NCBI GenBank assembly: GCA_017626365.1
Contig: JAGAIV010000008.1
Span: 27,269-91,268, forward strand
DNA: 64,000 nt
Origin: Clostridia bacterium
Lineage (GTDB): Bacteria; Bacillota; Clostridia; TANB77; CAG-508
Direction: 5' to 3'
The notes below the pieces were generated by a model. The model did not search any database. It worked only from the letters and a program-made list of their open reading frames with translations, and had not been told where the DNA came from. This document shows, piece after piece, positions 1 through 8,945 of the stretch (position 1 is its first letter; every line of letters begins with the position of its first letter). Position numbers and translations under genes: made by a program.

Positions 1-1
1 T

Positions 2-679
2 ATTCTGGATATTAATATGGGATGTCCTGCACCTAAAGTTGTAAAAAATGGAGATGGAAGTAAACTATTACAAAATTTGGATTTAGTAGGTAGCATTGTA
101 GAAGAAGTAGTTAGAGCATCATCAACTCCAGTAAGTGTTAAAATTAGAAAAGGATGGAGCAAATCAAATGACGTATCTATAGAAGCGGCTAAAATTATTG
201 AACAAGCAGGTGCAAGTATGATTACCATTCATGGAAGAACAAGAGATGAATTTTTTGCAGGAGAAGTCGATTTAGAAGCAATCAAAAAAGTAAAGGAAGC
301 AGTACATATTCCGGTTATAGGTAATGGAAATATAGTAGATGAAAAAAGTGCATTAAAAATGTTTGAATACACTGGAGTAGACGGAATTATGATAGGAAGA
401 GCAAGCATTGGAAATCCATGGATATTTAAGCAAATTATACATTACCTACAAACAGGTGAAAAATTGCCAAGTATTTCAAACCAAGAAAAATTAGAAACGA
501 TGATAAAACATATTGAACTAGAGGTAGAACAAAAAGGCGAAAGAGTAGGAATTCCAGAACTAAGAAAACATATGGCATGTTACATTAAAAATTTACCAAA
601 TGCAAGTAAAATACGAGTAAGAATAAATCAAATAAACACAAAAGGAGAGTTGATTAGTTTCTTAAAAGAATGTTTTTAA
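2..679 (+). CDS. dusB: tRNA-dihydrouridine synthase DusB, 3' part
   Basis: C-terminal part of an FMN-dependent tRNA-dihydrouridine synthase, which reduces specific uridines in tRNA. The gene is cut by the window edge; the open frame runs from base 2. The first visible residues (DINMGCPAPKVVKNGDGS) are the conserved DUS active-site segment with the catalytic Cys, followed by KIRKGW, the THGRTRDEFF flavin/substrate motif and GNGNI and GRASIGNPW of the TIM-barrel end. The helical tRNA-binding domain follows. A hairpin terminator lies just downstream. The family call is secure; DusB rather than another DUS paralogue rests on the NMGCPAPK motif and Firmicutes context. Confidence 0.93.
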   Translation: MLDINMGCPAPKVVKNGDGSKLLQNLDLVGSIVEEVVRASSTPVSVKIRKGWSKSNDVSIEAAKIIEQAGASMITIHGRTRDEFFAGEVDLEAIKKVKEAVHIPVIGNGNIVDEKSALKMFEYTGVDGIMIGRASIGNPWIFKQIIHYLQTGEKLPSISNQEKLETMIKHIELEVEQKGERVGIPELRKHMACYIKNLPNASKIRVRINQINTKGELISFLKECF

Positions 680-696
680 AATATGGGAATATAAAT

Positions 697-727
697 AAAA
701 AAGAATAGCTTTAAGCTATTCTTTTTT
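697..727 (+). terminator. intrinsic terminator of dusB
   Basis: AAGAATAGCTT and AAGCTATTCTT form a near-perfect stem directly followed by a T run, 20 bases after the dusB stop. Confidence 0.85.
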
Positions 728-745
728 ATTTAGGGGTGAAGTGGT

Positions 746-1418
746 ATGAAAAGAAAAATATTTATTATTACATTAATTATTCTTGTTTTATGTGTAGGCT
801 TATTTTGTTTTTTTACAAAAAACAATTATAAAACAGTTGAATTTGGAAATACTAATATTAAATCAGCTGAAGGTATAAAAGAATATATTTTAAACTTAGA
901 CTCATACGAGGCAAACATAGAAATAGAAGCCAATAGTAATAAAACTCAAAATAAATATACAGCAAAACAAACTTATAAAGCACCAAATTTAGCTCGTCAA
1001 GAAATAATAGAGCCACAATCTGTAAAAGGATTAATTACTTCATATGATGGAAATAACCTAAAAATAGAAAACACAAAATTAAATCTTAGTAAGTTATATG
1101 AAAATTATCCATATGTAGCAGATAATAACTTATGGTTATCTGATTTTATTAATGACTATAAGAATAGTAAGACAAATAATTTAAAAGAAGAAGAAAATAT
1201 TGTTATTATGCAAGTAAAAATACAAAAAGAAGCAAAAAAAGAAATAACCAAAACTCTATATATAGACAAAAACACATTAAAACCGACAAAATTAACCATA
1301 GAAGATGAGCACAAAAAAATGCTAGTTTACATACAATATAATGAGATTAAAATAAATAGTAGTCGGTAAAGAAGAAGTACTAGCATTTAAACTAAAATTT
1401 TTACAAGATAATATCTAG
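746..1418 (+). CDS. GerS/LolA-like membrane-anchored protein, needs +1 shift at CGGT 1364
   Basis: Predicted 223-residue exported protein with an N-terminal membrane anchor (residues about 4-24) and a beta-rich body with the pattern of LolA-fold germination lipoproteins (LNLDSYEANIEIE, YKAPNLARQEIIEP, SYDGNNLKI, TLYIDKNTLKPTKLTIED). The zero frame stops at 1367 directly after an in-frame CGG. Reading CGGT at 1364-1367 as one residue continues the frame for 16 residues (KEEVLAFKLKFLQDNI, stop TAG 1416-1418), a tail like that of GerS-type proteins. SD GGGGTG precedes the ATG. The family assignment is from pattern only and is moderate; the C-terminal extension is inferred from the shared CGG pattern in this window. 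Confidence 0.6.
1364..1367 (+). other. CGGT recoding site in GerS-like gene
   Basis: In-frame CGG immediately followed by TAA. Reading CGGT as one residue keeps the frame open for 16 more codons with coding-like composition. The preceding codon is AGT. Confidence 0.65.
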
Positions 1419-1510
1419 CTTTATTAGACTACAATATTTTGCACTTAAAACAAGTTTAAAATATATCAAATAAAAAACAATAAAAAACACTAATAATAGG
1501 AGTGAAGAAA

Positions 1511-1862
1511 ATGGTAGTCAGAAGAGGAGATATGTTTTATGCAGATTTAAGCCCAGTTGTAGGTTCTGAACAAGGAGGAATTAGACCAGTTATTATTATA
1601 CAAAATGATATGGGTAATAAATATAGTCCAACAGTAATTGCAGCAGCAATCACATCACAAACCGGAAAAAACAAGCTACCAACACATATAGAATTAGACT
1701 CGCGGAATGAGTGGATTAAAATCAGATTCAGTAGTATTAACAGAGCAAATAAGAACGATAGATAAAAGCAGATTAAAAGAAAAAATAGGACATATAGATG
1801 ATAATCAAATTATAGATAAAATTAATAATGCATTAGGAGTTAGCTTTGGACTAGGAGAATAA
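1511..1862 (+). CDS. mazF: MazF/EndoA mRNA interferase, needs +1 shift at CGGA 1703
   Basis: Type II toxin endoribonuclease of the MazF/NdoA family, which cuts mRNA at short sequences. N-terminal half [22 protein letters not shown] and RPVIIIQND is the family signature. The ATG at 1511 is chosen because AGGAG lies 8 bases upstream; an in-frame GTG exists at 1502. The zero frame runs into an early stop at 1765. Taking CGGA at 1703-1706 as one residue joins the second half ([20 protein letters not shown], then [11 protein letters not shown]) and gives 116 residues, the length I recall for Bacillus EndoA. No antitoxin gene is seen directly upstream, which is unusual because mazE normally precedes mazF. 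Confidence 0.88.
1703..1706 (+). other. CGGA recoding site in mazF
   Basis: In-frame CGG followed by A; preceding codon TCG. A +1 move is required here to reach the conserved [13 protein letters not shown] segment. Confidence 0.85.
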
Positions 1863-1870
1863 AAAAGAAA

Positions 1871-1910
1871 AAAGTTTAAAAAATTTTTATAATTTTTTAA
1901 ACTTTTTTTT
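1871..1910 (+). terminator. terminator of mazF
   Basis: AAAGTTTAAAAAATT pairs with AATTTTTTAAACTTT, followed by further T residues, just after the recoded mazF stop at 1862. Its position supports 1862 rather than 1765 as the true gene end. Confidence 0.8.
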
Positions 1911-1949
1911 AAAAAGTATTGCAAATTCCCAAAAGTTATATTAAAATTT

Positions 1950-1998
1950 AAGTGAAGTGGTGAAAAGTGGTACAAAGTGGTTTAAAAAGGAAGTGAGG
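1950..1998 (+). promoter_or_regulatory. MraZ-box-like direct repeats
   Basis: AAGTGG occurs at 1955, 1965 and 1975 with exact 10-base spacing, with partial copies AAGTGA at 1950 and 1991. This is the layout known for MraZ binding boxes, where MraZ represses its own dcw operon. It lies just upstream of mraZ. Binding is inferred. Confidence 0.7.
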
Positions 1999-2007
1999 TG
2001 AGCCTAA

Positions 2008-2439
2008 GTGTTTATAGGTGAATATGAGCATAATGTAGATGCAAAAGGTAGAATTATTATGCCAGCAAAACTTCGTGAAGACATCGGTGATAAGTTCATT
2101 ATTACAAAAGGACTTGACGGATGTTTATTTGCGTATTCACAAACAGAATGGGCTAACTTCGAAGAAAAATTAAAAGCATTACCACTAGCACAAAAAAATG
2201 CAAGAAATTTTGTAAGATTCTTCTTATCAGGAGCAGTTGAATGCGAAATAGATAAACAAGGAAGATTCTTAATTCCTGCAAATTTAAGAGAACATGCAAA
2301 ACTTGATAAAGAAATTGTTATTATTGGTGTAGGAACAAGACTTGAAATTTGGAATAGAGAAATTTGGAAAACATATAGTAGTGACGAAAATATTTCCGCA
2401 GACGAAATTGCAGAAAATATGACAATGCTTGGTATATAA
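2008..2439 (+). CDS. mraZ: transcriptional regulator MraZ
   Basis: AbrB-fold DNA-binding regulator at the head of the division/cell wall cluster, 143 residues, the normal length. Two SpoVT/AbrB-like repeats are visible: [22 protein letters not shown] (first) and [20 protein letters not shown] (second). GTG start with GAGGTG seven bases upstream. The 10-base AAGTGG repeats upstream are its probable operator, giving autorepression. A 340-base gap with a repeat array separates it from rsmH. Confidence 0.96.
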   Translation: MFIGEYEHNVDAKGRIIMPAKLREDIGDKFIITKGLDGCLFAYSQTEWANFEEKLKALPLAQKNARNFVRFFLSGAVECEIDKQGRFLIPANLREHAKLDKEIVIIGVGTRLEIWNREIWKTYSSDENISADEIAENMTMLGI

Positions 2440-2487
2440 CTTTTAAAAAAAGTTTATATAGAAGTACATAAGATAAAAATATAGTAT

Positions 2488-2690
2488 ACAAAAGATAAAA
2501 TTTATATAAATTACAAAAGATAAAATTACAAAAGAATATTAAAATACAAAAGATAAATTTTACAAAAGATAATTAAATTATTTTGATATTCAAAAGAAAA
2601 AAATAGATGATACAAAAGATTAGGATTTACAAAAGATGACTTATACAAAAGAAAGATGAGTCACAAAAGAAATAGAGAAAAAACAAAAGA
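2488..2690 (+). repeat. array of 11 ACAAAAGA repeats
   Basis: The octamer ACAAAAGA (one copy TCAAAAGA) starts at 2488, 2513, 2528, 2546, 2562, 2590, 2612, 2629, 2645, 2663 and 2683. Spacing is mostly 15-18 bases. The copies are often extended to TACAAAAGAT. All are in one orientation, in the 340-base leader between mraZ and rsmH, with no open frame across them. The copies alternate with unrelated A/T-rich spacers. Confidence 0.85.
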
Positions 2691-2703
2691 CGAAAATAAT
2701 CTG

Positions 2704-2738
2704 CAACAGTTGGTATCTTTTATAGTACCAACTGTTTG
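2704..2738 (+). promoter_or_regulatory. stable hairpin in the rsmH leader
   Basis: CAACAGTTGGTA and TACCAACTGTTTG pair around a 10-base loop. No long T run follows, so it is more likely an RNA structure or processing element than a simple terminator. It lies 41 bases before rsmH and directly after the ACAAAAGA array. Confidence 0.6.
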
Positions 2739-2779
2739 TGGATATAGCGAAATGTTTTAGCAAGATAGGAGTAAAATAA

Positions 2780-3710
2780 TTGGAATTCAATCATAAATCA
2801 GTTTTACTAGAAGAATGTATAACAGGATTAAATATAAAACCAGATGGAATATATGTAGATGGAACAATGGGAGGAGCAGGACACAGCAAAAAGATAGTAG
2901 AGCAATTATCTGATAAAGGAAGATTAATTGGAATAGATAGAGATACCGATGCGTTACAAACGGCAAAAGAAAGATTAAAATATTATAAAAATGTTACATA
3001 TGTTCATGGAAATCATGATGATATAAAAGAAATTTTAGAAAATTTAAAAATAGATAAAGTTGATGGTATTTTATTAGATTTAGGCGTGTCATCTTATCAA
3101 ATAGATGAAAAAGAAAGAGGATTTAGCTATATGCAAGATGGCGCTTTAGATATGAGAATGGATCAAACTCAAATTCTAACTGCAGAAGAAGTAGTAAATA
3201 CTTATTCAGAAGAAGCACTTTCTAAAATAATATATGAATATGGGGAAGAAAGATTTTCAAGGCAAATTGCAAAAAAAATTTGTGAAGAAAGAAAGAAAAA
3301 ACAGATTCATACGACACAGGAATTAGCAGAAATTATAAAAAAAGCGGTTCCTTTTTATGATAAAAATGCAGGACATCCTGCAAAGCGTACATTTCAAGCA
3401 ATTCGAATAGAAGTAAATGATGAAATAAGACCATTAAAAGATACAGTAAAACATGCAATTGAATGTTTAAAGCCACAAGGGAGACTATGTATTATAACAT
3501 TTCATTCTTTAGAAGATAGAGCGGTGAAAATGGCATATGGAGAAGCTCTTCGGAAAATGTAGTTGTCCAAGTGATTTTCCAAAATGTGTATGTGGTGCTG
3601 TGAAGTTGGGAAAAATTATTACAAAAAAACCGATTGAGCCGACCGTGGAAGAGCAAGAAGCAAATTCGAGGTCTAGGAGTGCAAAATTGAGGATTTTTGA
3701 AAGAATTTAA
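2780..3710 (+). CDS. rsmH: 16S rRNA C1402 N4-methyltransferase RsmH, needs +1 shift at CGGA 3551
   Basis: SAM-dependent methyltransferase (MraW) that modifies C1402 of 16S rRNA. The SAM motif [11 protein letters not shown] is at residues 26-36; [15 protein letters not shown] and [15 protein letters not shown] are diagnostic. TTG start with AGGAG seven bases upstream. The zero frame ends at 3562 and lacks the last 50 residues. Reading CGGA 3551-3554 as one residue restores the Cys-rich tail ([14 protein letters not shown]) and the terminal [12 protein letters not shown], total 309 residues, normal for the family. It is followed within 50 bases by ftsL as in other dcw clusters. Confidence 0.95.
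3551..3554 (+). other. CGGA recoding site in rsmH
   Basis: In-frame CGG followed by A after codon CTT, at residue 258. The +1 frame gives the conserved C-x-C-P and RSRSAKLR tail of RsmH. Confidence 0.9.
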
Positions 3711-3759
3711 AGAGTGAATGGTGAAGAGTATAAAAGCTTCATTTTTGGAGGAGGTGATA

Positions 3760-4275
3760 ATGATGGCATACAATAGATATCAATATGAAACAAGTCCTAG
3801 AAAATTACAACCAGAATATGAACCAATAGTAAAAAAATATCCTAAAAAAAGTACAGCAAAAAAAGTAAAGCAAGAACCAGCAAAGAAGGCAAATATAAAA
3901 GCAAAAAGACAATTAAAAATGGAAGTAAAAGTAATGATATATCTTGCAATAGGATTTGCAATTTTATTTGCCATTAGTTATCGAAACTCCGTGATAAATG
4001 AAAAATTCGCACAAAATAAAACTTTAAAATCCAATTTAGCTGCAATTGAAAAAGAAAATGAGCAATTAGAAGTAAACATAGAAAATAGTCTGAATTTGAA
4101 AACAATAGAACAGTCTGCAAAAGAATTATTAGGAATGCAAAAACTAGAAAATTCACAAAGTGTATACATTAATCTGCCAAAACAAGACTATGTAGAACCA
4201 GCATCAGAAGAAATTATGACAGAAGACAATACAAGTATTTGGGAAAAGATTATTAATTTTATTACAGGAAAATAA
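3760..4275 (+). CDS. ftsL: FtsL-like septum formation initiator
   Basis: Small bitopic division protein in the ftsL position between rsmH and the class B PBP. A Lys-rich cytoplasmic N-terminus (residues 1-55) is followed by one membrane helix (VMIYLAIGFAILFAISY) and a short coiled coil (LKSNLAAIEKENEQLEVNIEN) with the DivIC/FtsL pattern. The start is ATG 3760 or 3763, preceded by AGGAGGTGAT, a nearly full anti-SD complement; an earlier in-frame GTG at 3718 lacks one. Identity rests on topology and position, as FtsL sequences diverge quickly. Confidence 0.8.
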   Translation: MMAYNRYQYETSPRKLQPEYEPIVKKYPKKSTAKKVKQEPAKKANIKAKRQLKMEVKVMIYLAIGFAILFAISYRNSVINEKFAQNKTLKSNLAAIEKENEQLEVNIENSLNLKTIEQSAKELLGMQKLENSQSVYINLPKQDYVEPASEEIMTEDNTSIWEKIINFITGK

Positions 4276-4283
4276 TAAAGCAT

Positions 4284-4339
4284 AAAATCACCTTTTTTCT
4301 ATATAATGATAAAAGATATAGAAGAAAAAAGGTGATTTT
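4284..4339 (+). promoter_or_regulatory. long hairpin that includes the spoVD SD
   Basis: AAAATCACCTTTTTTC (4284-4299) is an exact complement of GAAAAAAGGTGATTTT (4324-4339). The 3' arm holds the only SD-like element (AAGGTGA) for the ATG at 4342 and ends in T6. The same hairpin could act as a terminator or sequester the ribosome site of spoVD. Confidence 0.75.
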
Positions 4340-4341
4340 TT

Positions 4342-6339
4342 ATGCTGAGCAATTTAAATATGAGTAGAAGAAAAAGAATTATGTATATGATGTTTGTGGC
4401 ATTTACCATATTAGTATTATTAACGGTTCGAATTAGCTTTATTCAGTTTGTACAAGGACCGTGGCTTTCGGAGATGGCATATAATCAACAATCTTTAGAT
4501 AGGCAAATAAATCCAAAACGTGGAACTATTTATGATGCAACAGGAAAGAATATTTTGGCTGTTAGTGCTACTGTAGAAACAGTTACAATTAATCCAGTGA
4601 ATATCCCAGAAGAGCATAAAGAAAAAGTAGCAAAAACATTTTCAGATATATTTGAACTTGATTACGAAAAAACGTTAAAAAAAGTAAAAAAAAGAAGCTC
4701 TATTGAAACAATAGCAAAAAAGGTAGATAAAGAAAAGACAGACCAATTACGTTTATGGATGAATCAAAACAATATAACTTCTGGAATTAATATAGACGAA
4801 GATACAAAACGATATTATCCTAATAATGAATTAGGTTCTCATTTTATTGGGTTTTGTGGAAGTGATAATCAAGGATTAGATGGAATCGAAGCAAAATACG
4901 AAGATATTTTAAAAGGGAGTAAAGGAAGAATTATAAGAGTAACAGATGCGAAAGGAGGAGAAATAGGAAAAGAAGGAGAAGACTATATTGCAGCAATAGA
5001 TGGAAAAGATATCGTAGTATCATTAGATATGACAATACAATCTATATGTGAAAAATATTTAAAAGAAGCTTGTATAGATAATGTATGTACAGATGGTGGA
5101 AATGTGATTGCTATGGATCCAGAAACAGGAGATATTTTAGCAATGGTAACATATCCAAGCTATAATTTAAACTCTCCATATGAAATAACGAATGAAGAAA
5201 TAAAAGCAGATTGGCAAAATTTAACTGCTACTGAAAGAAATAATAATTTACAAGCAATGTGGAGAAATAAGGCAATTGCAGATACATATGAACCAGGTTC
5301 TACTTTTAAAACCATTACGACATCTGCAGCATTACAAGAAGGAATAACTCAGACAGATAAAGAAGGAGAATTTTGCTGTACTGGTGGAATTGAGATTGCA
5401 GGAGTTAGAATAAAATGTTGGAGATATTATCGCCCACATGGTTCAGAATCACTAAGGCAAGCACTTATGAATTCATGCAACCCAGTATTTATAGGATTAG
5501 GACAAAAAATAGGAGTTGAAAAATATTATAGCTATTTAAAAAAATTCGGTTTCCTAGATAAAACAGGAATCAATCTTCCAGGAGAAGCAAAAGGAATCTT
5601 TTTAGCACAAAATAAAGTAGGACCAGTAGAACTTGCAACAATTAGTTTTGGGCAGAGATTTGAAGTAACACCACTTCAAATGGTAACAGCAGTATCTGCA
5701 ATTGCAAACGGTGGTGTAAGAATGAAACCAAGAGTTGTAAAACAAATAATTGATACTGCGACAGGAGAAGTAGAAGAAATAGCACCCGAAGAAGTAGAAA
5801 GAGTAATTGATGAAAAAACAGCTAACGATGTATTAAGTATGATGGAATCTGTTGTAGCAGAAGGAACAGGAAAAAATGCAAAGGTAAAAGGTTTTAGAGT
5901 AGGTGGAAAAACAGGAACTTCAGAAGATGGTGTAAATACTAATAAATATGTTACTTCATTTATAGGAGTTGCTCCAATATCAGATCCCAAAATAGTAGTG
6001 TTAGTAACTCTATATAACCCAACAGGAGAAGGTGGACACCAAGGAGGTGCTGTTGCAGCACCAGTAGGTGGGCAAATACTGGGAGATGTGCTTCCATATT
6101 TAGAACTAGCAAAGGATAATCAAGAACAAGAAGAGATAATAGAAGAGGTAGAAATTCCAGAAATTCGTAATTTAAATCTAAAAGAAGCAAAGAAAATTTT
6201 AAAAGAATTAGGACTAGAAATAGCTCTAAGTACGGAATTAGACAAAAATGCAAAAGAAGAGGAAATTATGATAAAAGAACAATTACCGAAACCAGGGATT
6301 AAAGTAAATAAAGGTTCAAAAATAAGTGTAGAAATTTAA
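4342..6339 (+). CDS. spoVD: SpoVD/FtsI-type class B penicillin-binding protein with PASTA domain
   Basis: Septal peptidoglycan transpeptidase of 665 residues. It has one N-terminal membrane segment (about 13-34), a PBP dimer domain starting at RQINPKRGTIYDATG, and a transpeptidase domain with STFK (active Ser), SCN (LMNSCNPVF) and KTGT (GGKTGTSED). A single C-terminal PASTA domain (VEIPEIRNLNLKEAKKIL to the end) is typical of SpoVD and Clostridial PBP2. Lying between ftsL and murE it could serve division, sporulation or both. Translation is probably controlled by the hairpin overlapping its SD. Confidence 0.92.
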   Translation: MLSNLNMSRRKRIMYMMFVAFTILVLLTVRISFIQFVQGPWLSEMAYNQQSLDRQINPKRGTIYDATGKNILAVSATVETVTINPVNIPEEHKEKVAKTFSDIFELDYEKTLKKVKKRSSIETIAKKVDKEKTDQLRLWMNQNNITSGINIDEDTKRYYPNNELGSHFIGFCGSDNQGLDGIEAKYEDILKGSKGRIIRVTDAKGGEIGKEGEDYIAAIDGKDIVVSLDMTIQSICEKYLKEACIDNVCTDGGNVIAMDPETGDILAMVTYPSYNLNSPYEITNEEIKADWQNLTATERNNNLQAMWRNKAIADTYEPGSTFKTITTSAALQEGITQTDKEGEFCCTGGIEIAGVRIKCWRYYRPHGSESLRQALMNSCNPVFIGLGQKIGVEKYYSYLKKFGFLDKTGINLPGEAKGIFLAQNKVGPVELATISFGQRFEVTPLQMVTAVSAIANGGVRMKPRVVKQIIDTATGEVEEIAPEEVERVIDEKTANDVLSMMESVVAEGTGKNAKVKGFRVGGKTGTSEDGVNTNKYVTSFIGVAPISDPKIVVLVTLYNPTGEGGHQGGAVAAPVGGQILGDVLPYLELAKDNQEQEEIIEEVEIPEIRNLNLKEAKKILKELGLEIALSTELDKNAKEEEIMIKEQLPKPGIKVNKGSKISVEI

Positions 6340-6410
6340 ATGAAAACCTATACAAATTTTGGATTTAGTTATATAATAAAATCGAAAAATTATAAATGGG
6401 AGGAAATACC

Positions 6411-7910
6411 ATGAACTTAAAAGAGATTTTAGTAGGTTTAGATGGAATAAAAGCAAAAGGAGATATAGATTTAGATATCACAAATGTAGATTCAGATTCA
6501 AGAAATATAAAAGAAAACGGAATGTTTATAGCAATTCACGGTTTTGAAACCGATGGAAATAATTATATACCAGATGCTATAAAAAATGGAGCTAAAGTTA
6601 TCATGGTGGATAATAGTACGAATTTAAAAGAACTAAATTTACCACAAGAGATAACCTTATTAGTAGTTCCAGATACAAGACTTGCACTTAGTATATGTGC
6701 TTGCAATTTCTATGATAATCCATCCAGAAAATTTAAATTAATTGGTGTAACAGGAACAAAAGGAAAAACAACAACAACCTTTATGATTAAAAAAATATTA
6801 GAAAAAGCAGGTCATAAAGTAGGACTAATTGGAACCATTGCAATATATATAGGAGATAAAAAAATAAAAGATAGCTCTAGAACAACACCAGAAAGTATTG
6901 AACTACAAAAAATATTTGCTGATATGGTAAATGAAAATGTAGATGTTGTTGTAATGGAAGTATCATCACAAAGTTTAAAACTAAATCGTGTTTATGGATG
7001 CGATTTTGATATAGGAGTATTTACAAACTTCTCTCATGAACATATTAGTGAAAAAGAACATCCTGATATGGAAGATTATTTTGAATCAAAATTAAAATTA
7101 TTTGATATGTGTAAAGTAGGATATTTTAATGCCGATGATATTTATGCTGCAAAAGCAGGAAAAATTGCAAAAACACCAGAAATTACCACATATGGAATTG
7201 ATAACTTCTGCCATGTTTTGGCAAAAGACATTACTATTACAAATTCATATGTAGATTTCAAAGTAAAAATAGATAACAAGAATGAAAGAGTAAAAACTTG
7301 TATACCAGGTAGATTTAGTGTATATAACTCACTTGCTGCTATCTGTGTTGCAACAAAATTAGGAGCAAATGCTGAACAAATAAAAGAAGCATTAGTAGAA
7401 GTAAGGGTCCCAGGAAGAAGTGAACTTGTTGATAATAAAAGAGATCTAACAATTATGATAGATTATGCACATACTCCAGAAAGTTTAGAGAGCATTTTAA
7501 GAGCAGTAAAATCATATACAAAAGGAAGAGTTATTAGTGTGTTTGGTTGTGGTGGAGATAGAGATAAAATAAAAAGACCATTAATGGGAGAGGTTTCTGG
7601 TAGAATTGCAACAAATACTATCATTACAAGTGATAACCCAAGAACAGAAGATCCAGAAGAAATTGTAAAAGAAATTGAAGTAGGTATAAAAAAGACAACA
7701 GGTCAATATACATGTATAGTAGATAGAAGAGAAGCAATCAAAGCTGCTATCAAAATGGCTTGTAAAAATGATATGATTGTACTTGCTGGTAAAGGACATG
7801 AACCATATCAAGAGATTAATCATGAAAAATTTCCATTTGATGAAAGAATCATTGTAAAAGAAGTGATAGAAGAATTAGATGAAGAAGCAGATAAAAAGAA
7901 GAAAAAATAG
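6411..7910 (+). CDS. murE: UDP-MurNAc-tripeptide synthetase MurE
   Basis: Mur ligase that adds the third residue to UDP-MurNAc-Ala-Glu. It shows the ATP loop VTGTKGKTTT (about residue 112), TTPESIELQ, the HEHISEKEHPDMEDYF segment and the substrate-selecting DNPR motif (TSDNPRTEDPEE), which marks meso-diaminopimelate enzymes. ATG 6411 is chosen because GGGAGG lies 7 bases upstream; the in-frame ATG at 6396 has none. A Lys/Glu-rich C-terminus closes the 499-residue protein. A -10-like TATAAT lies at about 6370, so local transcription is possible. Confidence 0.95.
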   Translation: MNLKEILVGLDGIKAKGDIDLDITNVDSDSRNIKENGMFIAIHGFETDGNNYIPDAIKNGAKVIMVDNSTNLKELNLPQEITLLVVPDTRLALSICACNFYDNPSRKFKLIGVTGTKGKTTTTFMIKKILEKAGHKVGLIGTIAIYIGDKKIKDSSRTTPESIELQKIFADMVNENVDVVVMEVSSQSLKLNRVYGCDFDIGVFTNFSHEHISEKEHPDMEDYFESKLKLFDMCKVGYFNADDIYAAKAGKIAKTPEITTYGIDNFCHVLAKDITITNSYVDFKVKIDNKNERVKTCIPGRFSVYNSLAAICVATKLGANAEQIKEALVEVRVPGRSELVDNKRDLTIMIDYAHTPESLESILRAVKSYTKGRVISVFGCGGDRDKIKRPLMGEVSGRIATNTIITSDNPRTEDPEEIVKEIEVGIKKTTGQYTCIVDRREAIKAAIKMACKNDMIVLAGKGHEPYQEINHEKFPFDERIIVKEVIEELDEEADKKKKK

Positions 7911-7949
7911 AAATACAAAAGCAACAATTTCAAACGAAGGGTGAGAAAA

Positions 7950-8927
7950 TTGAATTTTGGGATAAAGATATTACTACTGTCATTCTTTGTAACAGTAGTG
8001 CTAGGAACGTGTATTGTTCCTATTTTAAAGAAACTAAAAGTGGGTCAAATAGAAAGAGAAGATGGACCAGAGAGTCATTTAAATAAACAAGGAACCCCAA
8101 CAATGGGTGGAATCATAATAGCGATTGCTATTATAATATTGATTGTTTTCATATTTATTAGTTATGCGAGTGACCAACTAGAAATAGCAAAAAAACTAAT
8201 ACCATTAGCTATTATGTCGATAGGCTTTGGTTTTATTGGATTTATTGATGATATAAAAAAATTAGTTTTCAAAAATACAAAAGGATTAAAACCTGCTTAT
8301 AAAATGATAGGACTTCTAGCAATAGCAGTAACATATGTTATTTATTTAATGAAAGTTATTGATTTAGGAACAGATACATATATACCAATTTTAAAAATAT
8401 ATATTAATTTACCGATTTGGATTTACATACCATTTGCAATATTTGTTATATTAGGTACAACCAATGCAATTAACTTAACAGATGGAGTTGATGGTTTGTG
8501 CCCAACAATATCAGCAGTTATTATTACTTGTTTAACTGTAATAGGAATTATATTTGATGTTAAGGAAGTTGTAATATTTGGAACAATTGTAATTGGAATA
8601 TGTTTGGGATTTTTATTATTTAATATGCATCCTGCAAAAGTATTTATGGGAGATACAGGTTCGCTTTTATTAGGTGGAGTAATTGTTGCGATGGCGCTAT
8701 ATTTAAAAATGCCACTAATATTAATTGTTATAGCATTTATTCCAGTATTAGAAACTTTATCGGTTATTATGCAGGTATTATATTTTAGAAGAACCGGAAA
8801 TCGATTTTTCAAAATGGCACCATTACATCATCATTTTGAATTATCTGGATGGGGAGAGAATAAAGTAGTATCCATATTTAGTATTGTTACATTAATACTA
8901 TGTATTGTAGGACTATTCTTAATATAA
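7950..8927 (+). CDS. mraY: phospho-MurNAc-pentapeptide transferase MraY
   Basis: Polytopic membrane enzyme that makes lipid I. It has about ten hydrophobic segments and the family motifs GTPTMGG, GFIDDIKK, NLTDGVDGL, MGDTGSLLLG and APLHHHFELSGW. TTG 7950 is preferred, since GAAGGGTGAG lies just upstream; GTG 7941 is in frame but would abut the SD. The length of about 325 residues is normal. It sits 39 bases after murE and 18 before ftsW. Confidence 0.95.
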   Translation: MNFGIKILLLSFFVTVVLGTCIVPILKKLKVGQIEREDGPESHLNKQGTPTMGGIIIAIAIIILIVFIFISYASDQLEIAKKLIPLAIMSIGFGFIGFIDDIKKLVFKNTKGLKPAYKMIGLLAIAVTYVIYLMKVIDLGTDTYIPILKIYINLPIWIYIPFAIFVILGTTNAINLTDGVDGLCPTISAVIITCLTVIGIIFDVKEVVIFGTIVIGICLGFLLFNMHPAKVFMGDTGSLLLGGVIVAMALYLKMPLILIVIAFIPVLETLSVIMQVLYFRRTGNRFFKMAPLHHHFELSGWGENKVVSIFSIVTLILCIVGLFLI

Positions 8928-8945
8928 AATAGAAAGGAGAACAAA

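Noticed and set aside
2488..2690. CRISPR-like or coding interpretation of the ACAAAAGA array
   Set aside because: The repeat is only 8 bases, spacers are short and A/T-rich, and stops occur in all frames.
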